Shown here piece after piece: positions 1 to 11,487 of a DNA stretch of 64,000 nucleotides. Position 1 is the first letter of the stretch. Every line of letters starts with the position of its first letter. The translations under genes and the position numbers were made by a program. The stretch covers positions 62,001 through 126,000 of the forward strand of contig MU401470.1 of the NCBI GenBank assembly GCA_022579005.1, written 5' to 3'. The notes below the pieces were generated by a model, which saw nothing but the letters and a program-made list of their open reading frames with translations, did not search any database and was not told the DNA's origin. The stretch is from Poronia punctata. Its lineage: Eukaryota; Ascomycota; Sordariomycetes; Xylariales; Xylariaceae.

Positions 1-341
1 TGCGGACGTTATTAGCGTTATCCAGCCGAGGCACCAAAAGGTCAGCAAGTACGAGTACGGTAAACGCTATGTTGAACCAGGTTTTGGTAAATTTTGGTAT
101 CGAAGCGTTGTGACATGTTTTTAGGTTACATTTCTACGTGTGATCAAGAGAGCTGCAAACGTGGGAATAAATTTACCGGCATTACGCCATTTTGCAGGGC
201 TTCCACGAGGTCACTTCCAAACATAGCCTACCTCTCGTATATTCTGCGAATGTACTTTGTTACCTACGAATAAGCCTAGTCTGGGCGATTGCATATTACT
301 TACCTATACAATATCGTTGTTCGTCAGATCAAACAACAAAA
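1..341. other. Left-edge non-coding stretch, 5' region of the hydratase gene
   Basis: No gene is supported here. The downstream hydratase frame stays open to position 192 but has no upstream ATG in good context. The segment is read as promoter and 5' UTR of the gene starting at 342. A TACGAGTA-like motif lies near 50. Confidence 0.5.
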
Positions 342-1175
342 ATGGCCGGGCCAACGGAGACACCTCCGCCGCCAACGCCAACATTTCTAAAGCTGTCGTA
401 TCCGGCCTCGAGGGTTCTTCTTGTACGGATGGACCGTCCGGAAGCCCTCAATGCCATGACAACAGCATCACAATGGGAGATGGACGCGGTATGGAAATGG
501 TTCGACCTGGAACCTCGTCTCAGCGTGGCCATCATCACAGGCACCGGCCGAGCCTTTTCCGCAGGAGCAGATCTGAAGGAGTGGAACGGGTCGATGGCGG
601 ATGAGGCGGACCCCAAGAGACGCATGGGCAACGCGCCAGCCTTTAAGCCGTTAAGTCGTAGACTCGGCAAGAAGCCCGTCATCGCGGCCGTCAACGGGCT
701 CGCCATGGGTGGCGGTTGCGAGTTTGTTGTTAATTGCGACCTCGTCATAGCCGCAGAGGACGCTTACTTCGGCCTGCCCGAAGTGAAGAGGGGGCTCGCG
801 GCCATAGGCGGTGCCCTGCCCCGGCTCATACGCACCCTCGGGTTGCAAAGAGCGTCCGAGCTAGCGCTCACGGGGCGCAATGTCTCGGCGCAGGAGATGT
901 TTCAATGGGGATTGGTCAACAAGGTCGTGCCCAGGGAACAGGTGGTGTCCGAGGCCGTCCGATACGCAGAGATGATTGCGCGTAATAGTCCCGATGCCAT
1001 CATCTGTACCCGTGCCGGACTGCGACAAGGCTGGGAGACGGCCAGCGTGGAGAGGGCTGTCGAGTGGACGCTCGAGAAGGAGTTTGCCGAACTACAGCGG
1101 GGGGAGAATATCCGCGAGGGCCTCAGGGCGTTTACGGAAAAGAGAGAGCCGCAATGGAAGGGGAGCAAACTCTAA
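342..1175 (+). CDS. Peroxisomal enoyl-CoA hydratase/isomerase family protein (crotonase fold)
   Basis: Single-exon gene of 277 aa. The ATG at 342 is chosen because it is the first ATG of the conserved protein and sits in an AACAAAA-ATGG context; the longer open frame upstream looks non-coding. The crotonase core is clear: an oxyanion-hole segment GTGRAFSAGADLKEW near residues 66-80, then NGLAMGGGCEF, then FGLPEVKRGL, whose Glu matches a catalytic Glu of the family. The protein ends in Ser-Lys-Leu, a canonical PTS1 signal, so peroxisomal import is likely. Family members hydrate or isomerise acyl-CoA thioesters in beta-oxidation or related side-chain breakdown. The exact substrate cannot be read from sequence. 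The next gene is an unrelated MFS pump, so no pathway context is evident. Confidence 0.88.
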   Translation: MAGPTETPPPPTPTFLKLSYPASRVLLVRMDRPEALNAMTTASQWEMDAVWKWFDLEPRLSVAIITGTGRAFSAGADLKEWNGSMADEADPKRRMGNAPAFKPLSRRLGKKPVIAAVNGLAMGGGCEFVVNCDLVIAAEDAYFGLPEVKRGLAAIGGALPRLIRTLGLQRASELALTGRNVSAQEMFQWGLVNKVVPREQVVSEAVRYAEMIARNSPDAIICTRAGLRQGWETASVERAVEWTLEKEFAELQRGENIREGLRAFTEKREPQWKGSKL

Positions 1176-2829
1176 ATTCCAGACCTATATCCATCTGGAC
1201 TCGACTTTAACCACCTAGATAATTCATCTTCTAACTCGTTACCGGGCCTTTGGTAATAGCCCGAGTTAATTCCGAGTGTGTCTTTTTCTCTATCGCCAAT
1301 GGAAAAATGAACTTGCCTTCTTTGTATTAACCTAGGTACAGATGAAATAAGATCTGCTGTCGGGCTAATCCATTGTATTCGTCAATGGCTGATATCCTCG
1401 AGTCATGTAAAAGATTGCCTGTCGATCACTTCTGTACCCGGCTTGGTTTAACCCGGACATAAAAATTGCCGATGATTATTAATATCCGTCTGTTGATAAC
1501 ATCTTTCTGTATGTAACGTCCATAGTACAATCGGAGGTGTAGTTAGCGACACTAGACCGTACGGGTACTATGCGTAAGTACGTGTAGTTCAAGGCAAGGC
1601 GACACGAATGCAGAAAACTTCTACCATGGAGTTTTGTTAACAGTTGCAATGCGGTTGCAATTGCCTACCATCTTTGCAGGTGGTGTCAAACCGTTGACAG
1701 GAAGTCGCGGCCGCGACTTCCTGGGTTGGTAATGACACTGCCTATCCTTTCCGGCTTGTGCTCCCGCAGTCGGAACAGCCGCTGCTGTTGTTACACAGTC
1801 ACCCTCTCAATCAATTCTTCTCCACGCAGACAAAAATACAGAAGAAACTCGTTCGATGGCGGATACAAGCTAAATAACACTAATCCATCTTGTCGGGATA
1901 AGAGTAAACTTTATCCTACACAAGCCCACAAGGTGACAAGTCTCCACCAGAAACGATGATGAATCTGTCAGGCTATCTTGCCCGGTGCAGTTTGGTCGAA
2001 TAGCAAAGAAAGAAAGAAAAACGTTCCTCAACCCCAAAAGCGGATAAGTGAAGGTGTATCTGGGTGTTCTTTCCCCACTTCGCTTCCCGGCAAGGGTACT
2101 TTCCAGGGTAGTCGCAATGCCATTCCTCGCAAAACTTTCAAAGTCCCAGGCCTGAAGATGTGGGGATAGCGGGGTCATATCTCGGCATGCCGACCGCATC
2201 CAGCACCGGCTAACCTAGAAATTTGCAGATGCAGTAGTTGAACGACGGGGATTCTCTGCAAAACCTCCCCAGGTTGGCATAGTTCTCGTCGACTTCTCTA
2301 CTTCTCGACCCGCCGTGGATCTTGTCTTATCCTCTTTCAACGCTGTACACGTAACCTGTGGGCGCTATCTGTTCCATTTGAGTACGAGTAGACCTAACTT
2401 CGCAAACCGGGGTGCAATCCAGTCCCCTCCACTCCACCCCCAAGATGGAGACCAGATCGGAAAATGGGGGAGATGCACGTAAAACTAACTACAGGTGTGG
2501 TGCAATGGCAAAAGAAAAAAGAAAAGAAGGAATCCCTTTTTTTGCCCTTAATTATAAGCTGATCACTTCCCTAAAATGTTTAATCCTTCCACGTGTGGGA
2601 AACAACCGACGCAGAAAAGGGAAGACCACACTTTCTCTACTCTCACCACTTTCATCAATCCATTCTTATCGGCCTGTTTGCGCCGCACCGTGAAGAGCAA
2701 GACTTGACTGGAAAAGAGTGAAAAAAGACTGGAGGAAATGGGATCGGACTGGTCGGACCCGTCTGACGTCTAAAGTGTGCGTTGGGTGTCGTCGCATTGG
2801 CTGTATTATTCTGATTTCGAGGGGTTGTG
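1176..2829. other. Intergenic region between hydratase and MFS genes
   Basis: About 1.65 kb with only short, unconvincing ORFs. It contains a perfect 26-bp palindrome (1698-1723) and, just upstream of the transporter, a pyrimidine-rich stretch expected of a fungal promoter and 5' UTR. Confidence 0.5.
1698..1723. repeat. Perfect 26-bp GC-rich palindrome
   Basis: Both halves (1698-1710 and 1711-1723) are exact reverse complements, centred on GCGGCCGC, with no loop. The surrounding DNA is ordinary intergenic sequence. It could be a dimeric transcription-factor site or a cruciform-forming element. Confidence 0.7.
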
Positions 2830-5034
2830 ATGTCGGACGCCTCGTCAGCCATGGGTATCAAGATTACCATGACGACCGAACCGCCCTTCGACTTTGAAAA
2901 GATGTCGCAAGACTCGCGCGACCGAGAGACGCCTATCAAGGATAACGATGCTCTATCTGTACGCGAAGAGGCCCGGGGCGATAACCTTCCCGAGGGATAC
3001 TTTTATTCGGTTGGCTTTCTGGGAGCTCTAACTGTGAGTCGCAAGACGCTTGGACCTTGTCTATAATTCGGCATGATGATGAGTTGCTGACAGGAGATGG
3101 CATCTAGGGCTTTTGCCTCTCCTCCATATCCGCCTATATATTTTTATTATTCCCAACTAATATCTTGTCATATATTAATGCTGATATCGGTATGATATAA
3201 TCTCCCCACCTTGACTCCCGAAAATCATGATTAACCGTGTGGCGCATTAGGACCTAGTCCGTATATCTCCTGGGTCAACATTGGCCGCACTCTGGCCTTG
3301 TCATTTACTTATACCATCCTCGGCCGTCTCTCCGATCTATTTGGTCGAAGATGGTTCTTCATCATCGGCAACTTTGTCGCTCTCGTCGGCATCGTGATAT
3401 GCTCGGCTGCCCAAAACATCGACACATTAATAGTCGGCAGCACCATCTACGGTATCGGCGAGACGGTGCAGTTGAGTTTTAATGTAGCCGTCGGCGAGTT
3501 GGTTCCAAATAAATATCGGCCCGCCATATTATCTTTCATCTTTGCCACCAGCGCACCGATCGCTGGTATTGGCTCAGTCATAGGTTTGTTGTCAACTTCT
3601 CCTTCCCTCCTTGCGCAATTGTAGCTTGGCTAACGGGGAGATGATAGCTCGCGCTATTTACGAGAACCCTAATATGGGCTGGCGATGGACTTACCACATC
3701 AATACCATTGTTGTAGCTGTGGCCATCGTCTTGCTCTTCTTCTTCTATCACCCTCCCACTTTTGACCTTCTCCATGAGCGCAAGACGAAGCGACAGATCC
3801 TGAGCCAGCTCGACTGTAAGTTCTATTCTTCCTTGATACAGGTCTTTGCAAGCTAATGCGAGAGATTCCAAAGATGTCGGCACTTTCTTATGGATAGCCG
3901 GCCTTACCCTCTTCCTCATCGGCATCAGCGTCGGCGGCTCGATTTACCCCTGGAAATCAGCAACCACTCTTTGCACCATCGTCATCGGTGGAGTCCTCCT
4001 CATCATTCTCTTCGTTTACGAGACGTATGCCGACCTCGAATATCCTGCGATACCGGTACGATTCTTCAAGAACAGGGGTTTCATCAGTCTTGTAGCTTGT
4101 GCCACTGTCGCAACTGTAAGTTTCATGTAGACACCGACCCCGCTCCCTACTAGGGCCCAAACTCACATTGCATTTCAGATGTTTTATTATTCAGCTGTCC
4201 TTCTTTGGCCGCAGCAAGTAAAAGCTTTGTTCACCTCTGACATCCGATACGGCGGTTGGCTCTCGGTAAGAATCATCATCTCCATGTCACATATCCGAGG
4301 TAGATCCCCCGACTAACTTGCCTTAGGCTACCGTGCCGAGTGCAACGGCGATCGGCCAAATGGTAGGCGGATTCGTCCTCCGAGGCCGTGTCAACATCCG
4401 TCACTGGATGATCTTCTCTACATTCGCCATGGTCGGCATCGTCGGTTCCCTCGCAGCACTCACACCGGAGGGTCGAAATACCGGCATTGCCCTGACTCTC
4501 GTCGGACCTTTTTTCGTCGGCGTCATCGAGCTCACGGCTCTAGCCATCGCACCGTTATTCTGCAAACCCGAAGACATTGGTTTAGCATCCGGTCTCCTAG
4601 CGTCGATCCGCTCAGCTGGCGGTTCCGTCGCCGTCACCGTTTACAGCACCATTCTATCAAATCGTCTCGCATATACGATTCCCAATAACGTCGGACCCGT
4701 CGCCGTCGCAGCGGGGTTACCCGAGGCGCAAGTTCCCGCACTTTCAAAGGCCATCATAGCCGGTTCTCTTGCCAAGTTCCCCGGTCTGACGAAGAGTGTA
4801 TCGGAAGCGGTGACCAAGGTCTTGCCGACAGCTTATTCACAGGCTTTCAAGACTGTGTACCTAGCTAGTTTCGGCTTTGGAGCGATTGCTATCGTGGGAT
4901 GTCTTTTTGCAAAGGACGCTAGGGAGCTATTAACGGATAAGGTTGAGCGGAAGATGCATGGTGCGAAGTTGGGTAAGAAGGATGACGACGAAGAAGAAGG
5001 CGGGTTGGAATTGGATGAGCGGCAGCAGCGTTGA
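2830..5034 (+). CDS. Major facilitator superfamily efflux transporter, TRI12-like
   Basis: Seven exons give a clean 610-aa frame: 2830-3033, 3108-3189, 3251-3583, 3648-3815, 3865-4115, 4179-4265 and 4327-5034, all with GT-AG borders and matching phases. The protein has a polar N-terminus of about 55 residues and many hydrophobic segments, probably 14. The MFS loop motif appears as GRLSDLFGRRWFF near residues 112-124. SPYISWVNIGRTLA, GSVIARAIYE and GWRWTYHINTIV match the fungal trichothecene/siderophore-type (TRI12) pump pattern. The C-terminus is charged (DDDEEEGG). Such proteins export toxic metabolites or siderophores by proton antiport at the plasma membrane. No biosynthetic cluster adjoins it, so a general detoxification role is as likely as a dedicated export role. 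Confidence 0.9.
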
Positions 5035-6245
5035 AATGGGATACCCCTCTAGTTATCTGTTACGTGATTCGGTTGTAAGGATGTATGAAGCGAAGTGTCA
5101 TGGTGAGCACGAAGTTGTTTCTTTTTATCCATGTATAGAAACAAAAGCGCCGTCGTTAGAAAGCATATATAATTCCCACTTGCATAGATATCTACGCTAG
5201 ACATTTCCCACCATCTTACCATTATTTATGTCAAGGTTAGATAGATCTACTGAGCGCTACGAACACCGCATGATCCAGAATGCTACATTGTGGTCGTCGA
5301 TGAGCGGCGCAAAACGATTTAACGTCCGTACCTTGATTTAGGAGATGCTACTATTGTTTAGTGCGCCAGGAACACATCTCAAATATGTGCGTACCTAGTT
5401 ATAGTTTGCGCTTTAGAATTAAGATTCAGAGTCTAATTTGGTTAAGCTTAAGACTCTGAAGTCAAGATATGGTAAACATCCGTCCGTCTCACTTCACTAT
5501 GACTGCATGTAACGTTAGACTAGATCCGGGAAGTCGAGCCTCCTGCGGTAGTTGAATGATGTCGAGTGGGGTACCTTCCCTAAAGTACATTACCTACATA
5601 TTGACTGCAATTCTTCCTTTTAAGTTTTAACGGCGGGCAGGTATGCTTACACTGCGGTATGCAACTTCCACATAAACTTGGTAAGTCACGATGTATTATT
5701 ACGCAGGTAGGCAATGAAATAGATAATTACCTCCTATAATAACACAAATTATCGAGTAGAAAGGCAAGGGACACAAGAATAAAAGCCCATCGTTCCCCGC
5801 CACCCCTCTACTCCTTCTTTCTATTTCCCAGCCATCTTACTTTATAACCCCGGACACGCTAATGTACATGTGGTGAGGGATGTTCAACATGAACATTGCG
5901 GGGAAAATTCATCATCGTACCTTGTTCAGCATGCGCGAGGTAACACACTCTCAGAACCTTGTTAGACTAGAGACCTAAGTAGTAGTCACCAATTGATTTG
6001 ATGTTCACGATCCTAGACTAGCAACAAGGGGCATGTCATGTCATAGGTTTTTTTGGACAAGGTTTATGTCAAAAAAAAACTCGTATTTATTTAAATAAGA
6101 CCTCACCAGTTCCCATGTGCATGTGCGGGTAGGGCCTCTTTTTTTTCTCTTCTCCCTTCTACGAGCCGTCCCTTCCCGCTGCAATTATTCATCCATCCAT
6201 TTCATCATTCCCGCATATATCTTCTTCTTCTTCTTCCTAGTCGAA
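5035..6245. other. Intergenic region between MFS and GH43 genes
   Basis: About 1.2 kb, fairly AT-rich, without a credible ORF. A TATTTATTTAAATA-like AT stretch near 6085-6100 and a pyrimidine-rich run up to 6240 probably belong to the GH43 promoter and 5' UTR. Confidence 0.5.
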
Positions 6246-7660
6246 ATGAGGAAATCTCTCATAAACCTTTTAGGTCTGGCTGGGATATCAACATGTGTCC
6301 TCGCACAAGTCTTCGACCCGAACCAAGGAACGCCAACAACAAGCTGGGACCCAGAAACCGTAGGAACAAACAAGACCACAAACGCAACTTATTCGAACCC
6401 CGTCATGACGCTGAATATCGGCGATCCATTCATGACGAGGTATACTGATGTCGATGGCGAGAGTTGGTATTTATTCACGTATACGACGAACGAGAATATC
6501 ACGTTGCGGAGATCGAGGTATTTGACGGATGATTGGGATGGGGCAGAGACGAGGGTGATATTTAATCCTGATAAGGAATCTGGGGAGTCTTGGTCTACGA
6601 GTCTTTGGGCGCCGGAAATACATAATGTTAAAGGAAAGACAAATGGAAAGGGGAAGGGGAAGGGGGGGTGGTATGTGATTTTTACGGCGACGTCTGATGG
6701 GGATAATCCTTCGCCGTTGGAGGATGCGTTGTGTGAATATAGTTGTCCGGTATTTCTTTACCCAGTCTTCTCCTTCCCCCCCCCCCCCCCCCCCCCCCTT
6801 CCCTTCCTCAGCTGATGAATGATATAATTAGGCCATTAATCACCGCATGTTCGTCCTCGGATCCGACGGTCCTGATCCATGGACGGCAGATTACGACCTG
6901 AAGCCAACCATGTTGGATACATATGATCAATTCGCCATTGACGGGACGTACTTTACACACGGGGAAAAGTTGTATCATGTTTATTCGTGCTGGCGACATA
7001 AATATGCCGGTTGGCCGGCGAATTTGTGTATTACCGAGATGTCGGATCCGTCGACGGTGAGCTCGTCCTTGCTTGAGAGGCAGATTATTAGTGTGCCTGA
7101 TCAGCCTTGGGAACAAGTGCCTGTAAGTATTTGTTTTCTAATTATTCTCATCCTCCTACCTACCATTTAAAAAGGGGGGAGAGAAAAAGGAATGAAATGA
7201 AAGCTAAAAATATACGACAACAAAAAAGTACGGCCGGCCAACCCGCCTCGCCACAAACGAAGGTCCCCAACAACTAACCAACCCATCCACAAACCAAACC
7301 TTCATCATATACTCTGCCGCACGCGTCAACACGCCCTACTACTGTCTAGGCATGTTGGAGCTTGTCGGATCCGACCCGATGCAATATCAATCGTGGCGCA
7401 AACATGGCGATGGATGTATCTTCCATCAGAATACAGCAGAGGACATCTACGGTACCGGTCATGCCAGTTTTACCACTTCGCCGGATGGAAAGGAGGATTA
7501 TATCGTTTATCACGCGCAGACGACGGCGAAGCCAAGGGCTGATTTGTATAGGACTGCGAGGGTGCAGAGGTTTACTTGGAATCGGGATGGTACGCCGAGG
7601 TTTCCGTTGGCGGGGAATGGGCCGTTTGATGTCCCGGGGGGACAGAGGGGGTTGTATTGA
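6246..7660 (+). CDS. Secreted glycoside hydrolase family 43 protein (arabinofuranosidase/arabinanase-like)
   Basis: Three exons (6246-6749, 6832-7122, 7229-7660) give 408 aa in constant frame. The N-terminus is a typical signal peptide (MRKSLINLLGLAG... cleaved near VLAQ). GH43 five-bladed beta-propeller hallmarks follow: NIGDPFMTRYTD with the likely catalytic-base Asp, SLWAPEIH, AINHRMFVL, then ATNEGPQ with the likely acid Glu, and ASFTTSPDGKEDYIVYHA. Such enzymes remove alpha-L-arabinose from arabinan or arabinoxylan outside the cell. The ATG at 6246 is chosen because it begins the signal peptide; upstream in-frame sequence is a Phe-rich run of pyrimidine-rich leader. Intron 1 contains a 23-base C tract. 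Convergent with the CAP protein gene. The exact GH43 subfamily is an inference. Confidence 0.87.
6776..6798 (+). repeat. 23-base poly-C tract inside GH43 intron 1
   Basis: An uninterrupted run of C lies in the polypyrimidine part of the 82-bp intron 6750-6831. Length polymorphism or sequencing error is likely, but it does not touch the reading frame. Confidence 0.85.
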
Positions 7661-8061
7661 TTTATTCATCTCTCCTACTTTTAAGAAGAAGAGAGTATGA
7701 TTCTAGAAGTACTATTTCCAAGGGGATGAATCTGCGGGATGAGAAATGAGATGTTGCTTTATGAGACATCAATTAAGGTATATAGCAATACACCAAGCAT
7801 CCAGCACCAAGCACCAAATCTTGTTGTATATTTGATATCCGATACATTCGATATATTCTTTCTCCTTTGAGAGCAAGGTAGATCCGAGTTCAGCGTATAT
7901 CACCTTTTCCCAACCAACCCTCCGACCAAAGCTCAAACGCCAGAAAATTGGCCCAAATAGAAAAAAACAATTTCACAAACCCGGTTCCAAACACCCATCC
8001 ATCCTTTACCCACTCCATCCCTGTTTATAACAAGCCATTTAAATCCCTTTCCCTCCCTACA
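7661..8061. other. Convergent intergenic region (3' ends of GH43 and CAP genes)
   Basis: About 400 bp between two converging stop codons, AT- and C-rich with imperfect CAAAA/CCCAT repeats. Read as the two 3' UTRs; no gene seen. Confidence 0.5.
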
Positions 8062-8757
8062 TCACATCAAAATCAAAACCAAAATCCCAATCCCCGCAAC
8101 AAAAGCCAAAACGCCCATCCAAGCAGGTAAAGGCCTAACATCCCTTTTCACAATCCGACCACCACCACCACCACTATTTCCCTCCCCATCATCCCCCTCC
8201 TCCTCCTCCTCATCATCATCATCCCCCTCAACAACCTCCTCCCCAAACTCCCCCAAAACATTCCCCCTAGGCCAATACTCACAAACCAGATACAACCCCT
8301 TCCCCCCGCCACAGACCCTCCACCCGCACCCCACATCCGTAGTATCCTTCCAGACCAGCTGCGTGAAATGTCCCGTATCGTGATCGAAATCCGGTCTGGC
8401 GAAATCATATCCCTCCCCCTCGACACCCCACATGTCTATACATGCCGTTATGTCCGCGCAGCCTAGGGCGAGGTTCTCGCCGTATGGACCGCCTGAATGG
8501 GCGAATTTGCATTTCGAACTTGTCGGCGAAGAAGAAGTTACGTTGGCGAGGTAGGCGTCTGCATAGGCGGCGAGGGTGGTGTTCCATGATACCGGGTTGG
8601 CGGAGTGGATGGTTCGGTAGAAGTTTGTGCTGTTTAGGACGGTGGCGCGCAGGGTTGGGAGGTCGGATGGTGGGGATGGGGCTGCGGTTGTGGTGAGGGT
8701 GAGGGTGAAGAATAATAAGGTGGATATGAGGCAGAGGAGAGATGTATGGCCTGCCAT
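8062..8757 (-). CDS. Secreted CAP/SCP/PR-1 domain protein with C-terminal membrane anchor
   Basis: Single-exon gene of 231 aa. A signal peptide (residues 1-25, ending TTTAA) precedes a CAP domain. The domain has NFYRTIHSANPVSWN, FAHSGGPYGENLALG and the CRISP signature GHFTQLVWKDTTDVGCGW, followed by LVCEYWPRGN. His, Glu and Cys residues of the CAP cavity are present. After the domain comes an acidic low-complexity linker (runs of D and E), a glycine run, and a final hydrophobic segment of about 20 residues ending at the C-terminus, suggesting a tail anchor or GPI-type signal. Fungal CAP proteins bind and export sterols or fatty acids (yeast Pry family); the same role is inferred. Convergent with GH43. 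Confidence 0.88.
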   Translation of the reverse strand: MAGHTSLLCLISTLLFFTLTLTTTAAPSPPSDLPTLRATVLNSTNFYRTIHSANPVSWNTTLAAYADAYLANVTSSSPTSSKCKFAHSGGPYGENLALGCADITACIDMWGVEGEGYDFARPDFDHDTGHFTQLVWKDTTDVGCGWRVCGGGKGLYLVCEYWPRGNVLGEFGEEVVEGDDDDEEEEEGDDGEGNSGGGGGRIVKRDVRPLPAWMGVLAFVAGIGILVLILM

Positions 8758-9067
8758 TTCTTGGTATAGTGTAGTGTAGTGTAGTCTAGTCTAGTCTACT
8801 TCTCACCGGGAGAGAGAGAGAGAGAGAGACGTGAAAGCTAGTTTTAATTTCTTCTCTTTTATCTTTTGAAAGATTATGAAAATGAGAGAGGGATTTGTTC
8901 TGTGATGAGGTTTTTTCTTCTTCTTCTGGAGATGTTGTTACTTTCTTGGTTATTTATATCTGTTAAGATAGATAGGGCATGTATAAGTCGATGTCCAACA
9001 TCATCAAACCAAACGTGTAATCAAGGAATGCAGGCTAGGTTTGTTACTCAACAGAATAGAAAATATA

Positions 9068-9113
9068 TGAATGAATGAATGAATGAATGAATGAATGAAT
9101 AAATAAATAAATG
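9068..9113. repeat. GAAT/AAAT tetranucleotide microsatellite
   Basis: About eight TGAA units followed by about three TAAA units, directly visible. Confidence 0.85.
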
Positions 9114-9323
9114 AACAGTAACATATACCCGAAACCAAACACCCCAGGAGAGAAGAAGAAGAAGAAGAAGCAAACAATAAGAAAAGAAAAAGGAAACTCA
9201 AAAGCACAATGACGCTACCTTCTTGAAAATCGATTATATCATCATGTATCAGATAAATATAATCATATCAGTTATCATGTTCAAATTCACGAAGAGAAGG
9301 GGGAAAAAGAAAAGAAATAAACA

Positions 9324-9446
9324 GGTAGGTTGGGTTGGGTTAGGTTAGGTTAGCCAACTTTGACTTTGAACCGGGGGTTCAACTTTGAGACCAAGACTGT
9401 GTTGTTTCATGTGTTTCATACCTTTACCTTACCTTACCTTACCTTG
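9324..9446. repeat. Short telomere-like GGTTA arrays in opposite orientations
   Basis: 9324-9353 is a run of GGTTG/GGTTA-type units; 9422-9446 is a run of CCTTA units, i.e. the complementary sense about 70 bp away. The units are 5 bp and do not match the canonical 6-bp TTAGGG, so an internal simple repeat is the safer reading. Confidence 0.5.
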
Positions 9447-9548
9447 ACTAACCTACTCGTACTTGTGACTGCAATATATATGTGGTCAATTAGAGTAGAC
9501 TAGGTTAGAGCTTGGGGATGAACCTGATCTAGATACCTCGTACTTACG

Positions 9549-9614
9549 TGTAACCTAGTGGTTCGGTTAAGCGCTGCGGCTACAAATGCGCGTTGGGAGG
9601 TTTGATTCGCAGGC
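9549..9614 (+). other. tRNA-promoter-like segment (possible SINE remnant)
   Basis: A box-A-like stretch (TAACCTAGTGGTTCGG, 9551-9566) is followed about 35 bp later by a box-B-like stretch (GGTTTGATTCG, 9599-9609). The implied T-stem and acceptor stem do not pair, so this is not an intact tRNA. It could be the head of a tRNA-derived SINE or chance. Confidence 0.25.
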
Positions 9615-10372
9615 ATTTAACCGCCCTGATGGGGGTCGGTTGGGCTGTGAAAAAGTACTTCTACATGTTTACTTGTATCTAACATAAAAACGTTACATTG
9701 CATTCTTGAACTTTAGTACCCATGCACGTGTGCTCTATATATATTATTTGATTCATCTCGACGTATATGGCTTGCCTTCTGGAATGTCCTGTGTTTTGTA
9801 ATAAATATCAGACCAGTTTGTTTTGCTTGATGGGTTGATTATTAATGACTGGGTCTTTAGGTGGTACAGCATTTGGGGGGGATTATGTATGACAGTGTTA
9901 ATTACATATAATTATCATGATCTGGCATTTGCAAGGGAGGGATGTGTTCTTAAAGTATACTCGTAATATTTACAGGTATGTGTGCAAGGATATAGATTAC
10001 TTGTATACCTATATCATGTTTGTTTGAATTCCTGTATTGTAGGAAGTAGATTGATTGAGCCGTTTCTTGGTTTCTTTGCCGGTTCGAGTGGTGTCAGCCT
10101 TCAGGTACATACCCGGTATTAGGCAAGCCGATGCGATCGATTTGCACTTTGGAAAGTTATAATTCCGTCAAAGTATGGTCTACAACATGATCCGTTGAAT
10201 TAATCACTATAATACTTCCGACTACCAACATGAAAAAAAAGCAACAGCCACTTTGCGTCATATCTCAGATCATGTCATCTCTTATGAAACACAGGTAATT
10301 ACCAATTAATTTCCAATCCCTTTCCCTTTCCAATCCCCTCGACTCATCTAACCTAGCGTGCTAGCCTACGAG

Positions 10373-11487
10373 TCACTCCATGACAAGAACAGACCTGAAC
10401 CTCACAGCTCCAGAATGAGTATGCTCCATAGCCTTTGCAAAGTCGGCAAAGGGGAACTTCTCAATCATACACTTGACACCATGCGTCTGCGCAAACGCAA
10501 TGGCCTCCTCCGAATCCAGCGCATGTCCACTAGGCCAGCCCGTGACCGAGGCCCCCTTGTTCACCATCGTCAGGGTATCAAACGTAACCGGTCCAACCGG
10601 CGCCAACACGATCAATTTCCCCGCATTCTGTAGTCCACCGATAAGCGGTCCGATAGAAGCGGCATTCGGCGCCGTCGAAACAATCAACGCCGCACCACCC
10701 ATGGCCTCGAGCGCTTTGACGGGATCCTCCTTGCTCGTATCGATGTACTCGTGCGCGCCGAGCTGGAAAGCAAACTCCCGCTTCGACGCACCCGAACTGA
10801 TCGCCACGACGCGGTACCCCATCTTATTGGCATACTGCACTGCTAGATGGCCCAGACCGCCCAGTCCCTGGACGGCTACGATGTTTCCCTGCTCGACGTG
10901 CTGTTTGCGGATGGCGTTGAAGGTCGTGACGCCGGCGCATAGAAGCGGTGCGGCCTCGGCCGCGTCGAGTTCCTTGGGTACGCGCACTACGGCTTCTTCC
11001 CGCAGGATCACGTATTCGGCGTATCCGCCGTCAAACGAGACGCCGTTGACTTTGCCGTTGTCGCACATCTGGTATTGACCGCGAGCGCAAGAGCGGCATC
11101 TTCCATCATGGCCTGTGTGTGTGTGTGAAAACGTTGTTAGTGTTTATTTACCCTATCATTATGAGAGGGGATGGGGGTGATGCAATTAACTAGTTCTCAC
11201 TTACCACCATGCCACGGCCCTCCTACTCTCTGACCATTTGTGACCCTCGTCACACCTTCGCCGACAGCCACAACATCACCGACGAGTTCGTGGCCCGGAA
11301 CACGCGGGAATACATCTCCGAATGCGCCGGCGCCGATGAATAGATCCGTATGGCATATACCGCAAGCCTTGACTTTGACGAGGACTTCATTCGGGCCTGG
11401 TTTCTTCAGCTCCAACTCTTGTAGGACCGGGGGCTCGTTGGCCTTTACTAGGACGGCTGCCTTGAAGGTTTTCGGTAGGGAAGCCAT
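10373..11487 (-). CDS. Zinc-dependent alcohol dehydrogenase (MDR superfamily)
   Basis: Two exons on the minus strand (11487-11205 and 11112-10373; intron 11113-11204, GTAAGT...CACAG) encode 340 aa. Start chosen at MASLPKTFKAAV (11487), the usual family start; an in-frame ATG 15 codons upstream is possible. Catalytic-zinc ligands are visible in CGICHTDLF (Cys42, His46 region) and PGHELVG (His66, Glu67). A shortened structural-zinc loop (RCRSCARGQYQMC) carries three Cys rather than four. The Rossmann motif GLGGLGHLAVQYA follows. It resembles NAD(P)-dependent primary-alcohol dehydrogenases of fungi and bacteria acting on small alcohols and aldehydes in the cytosol. The substrate cannot be read directly. 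Confidence 0.92.

Larger units (their letters stand above)
8758..10372. other. Intergenic region upstream of CAP gene, downstream of ADH gene
   Basis: About 1.6 kb. It holds a GA microsatellite (about 8810-8829), a GAAT/AAAT microsatellite, short telomere-like repeats and a tRNA-promoter-like segment, each listed separately. No protein gene is supported. Confidence 0.55.

Noticed and set aside
2830..7660. A secondary-metabolite cluster around the TRI12-like pump
   Set aside because: Neighbours are a hydratase and a GH43 enzyme; no synthase, cyclase or P450 is present.
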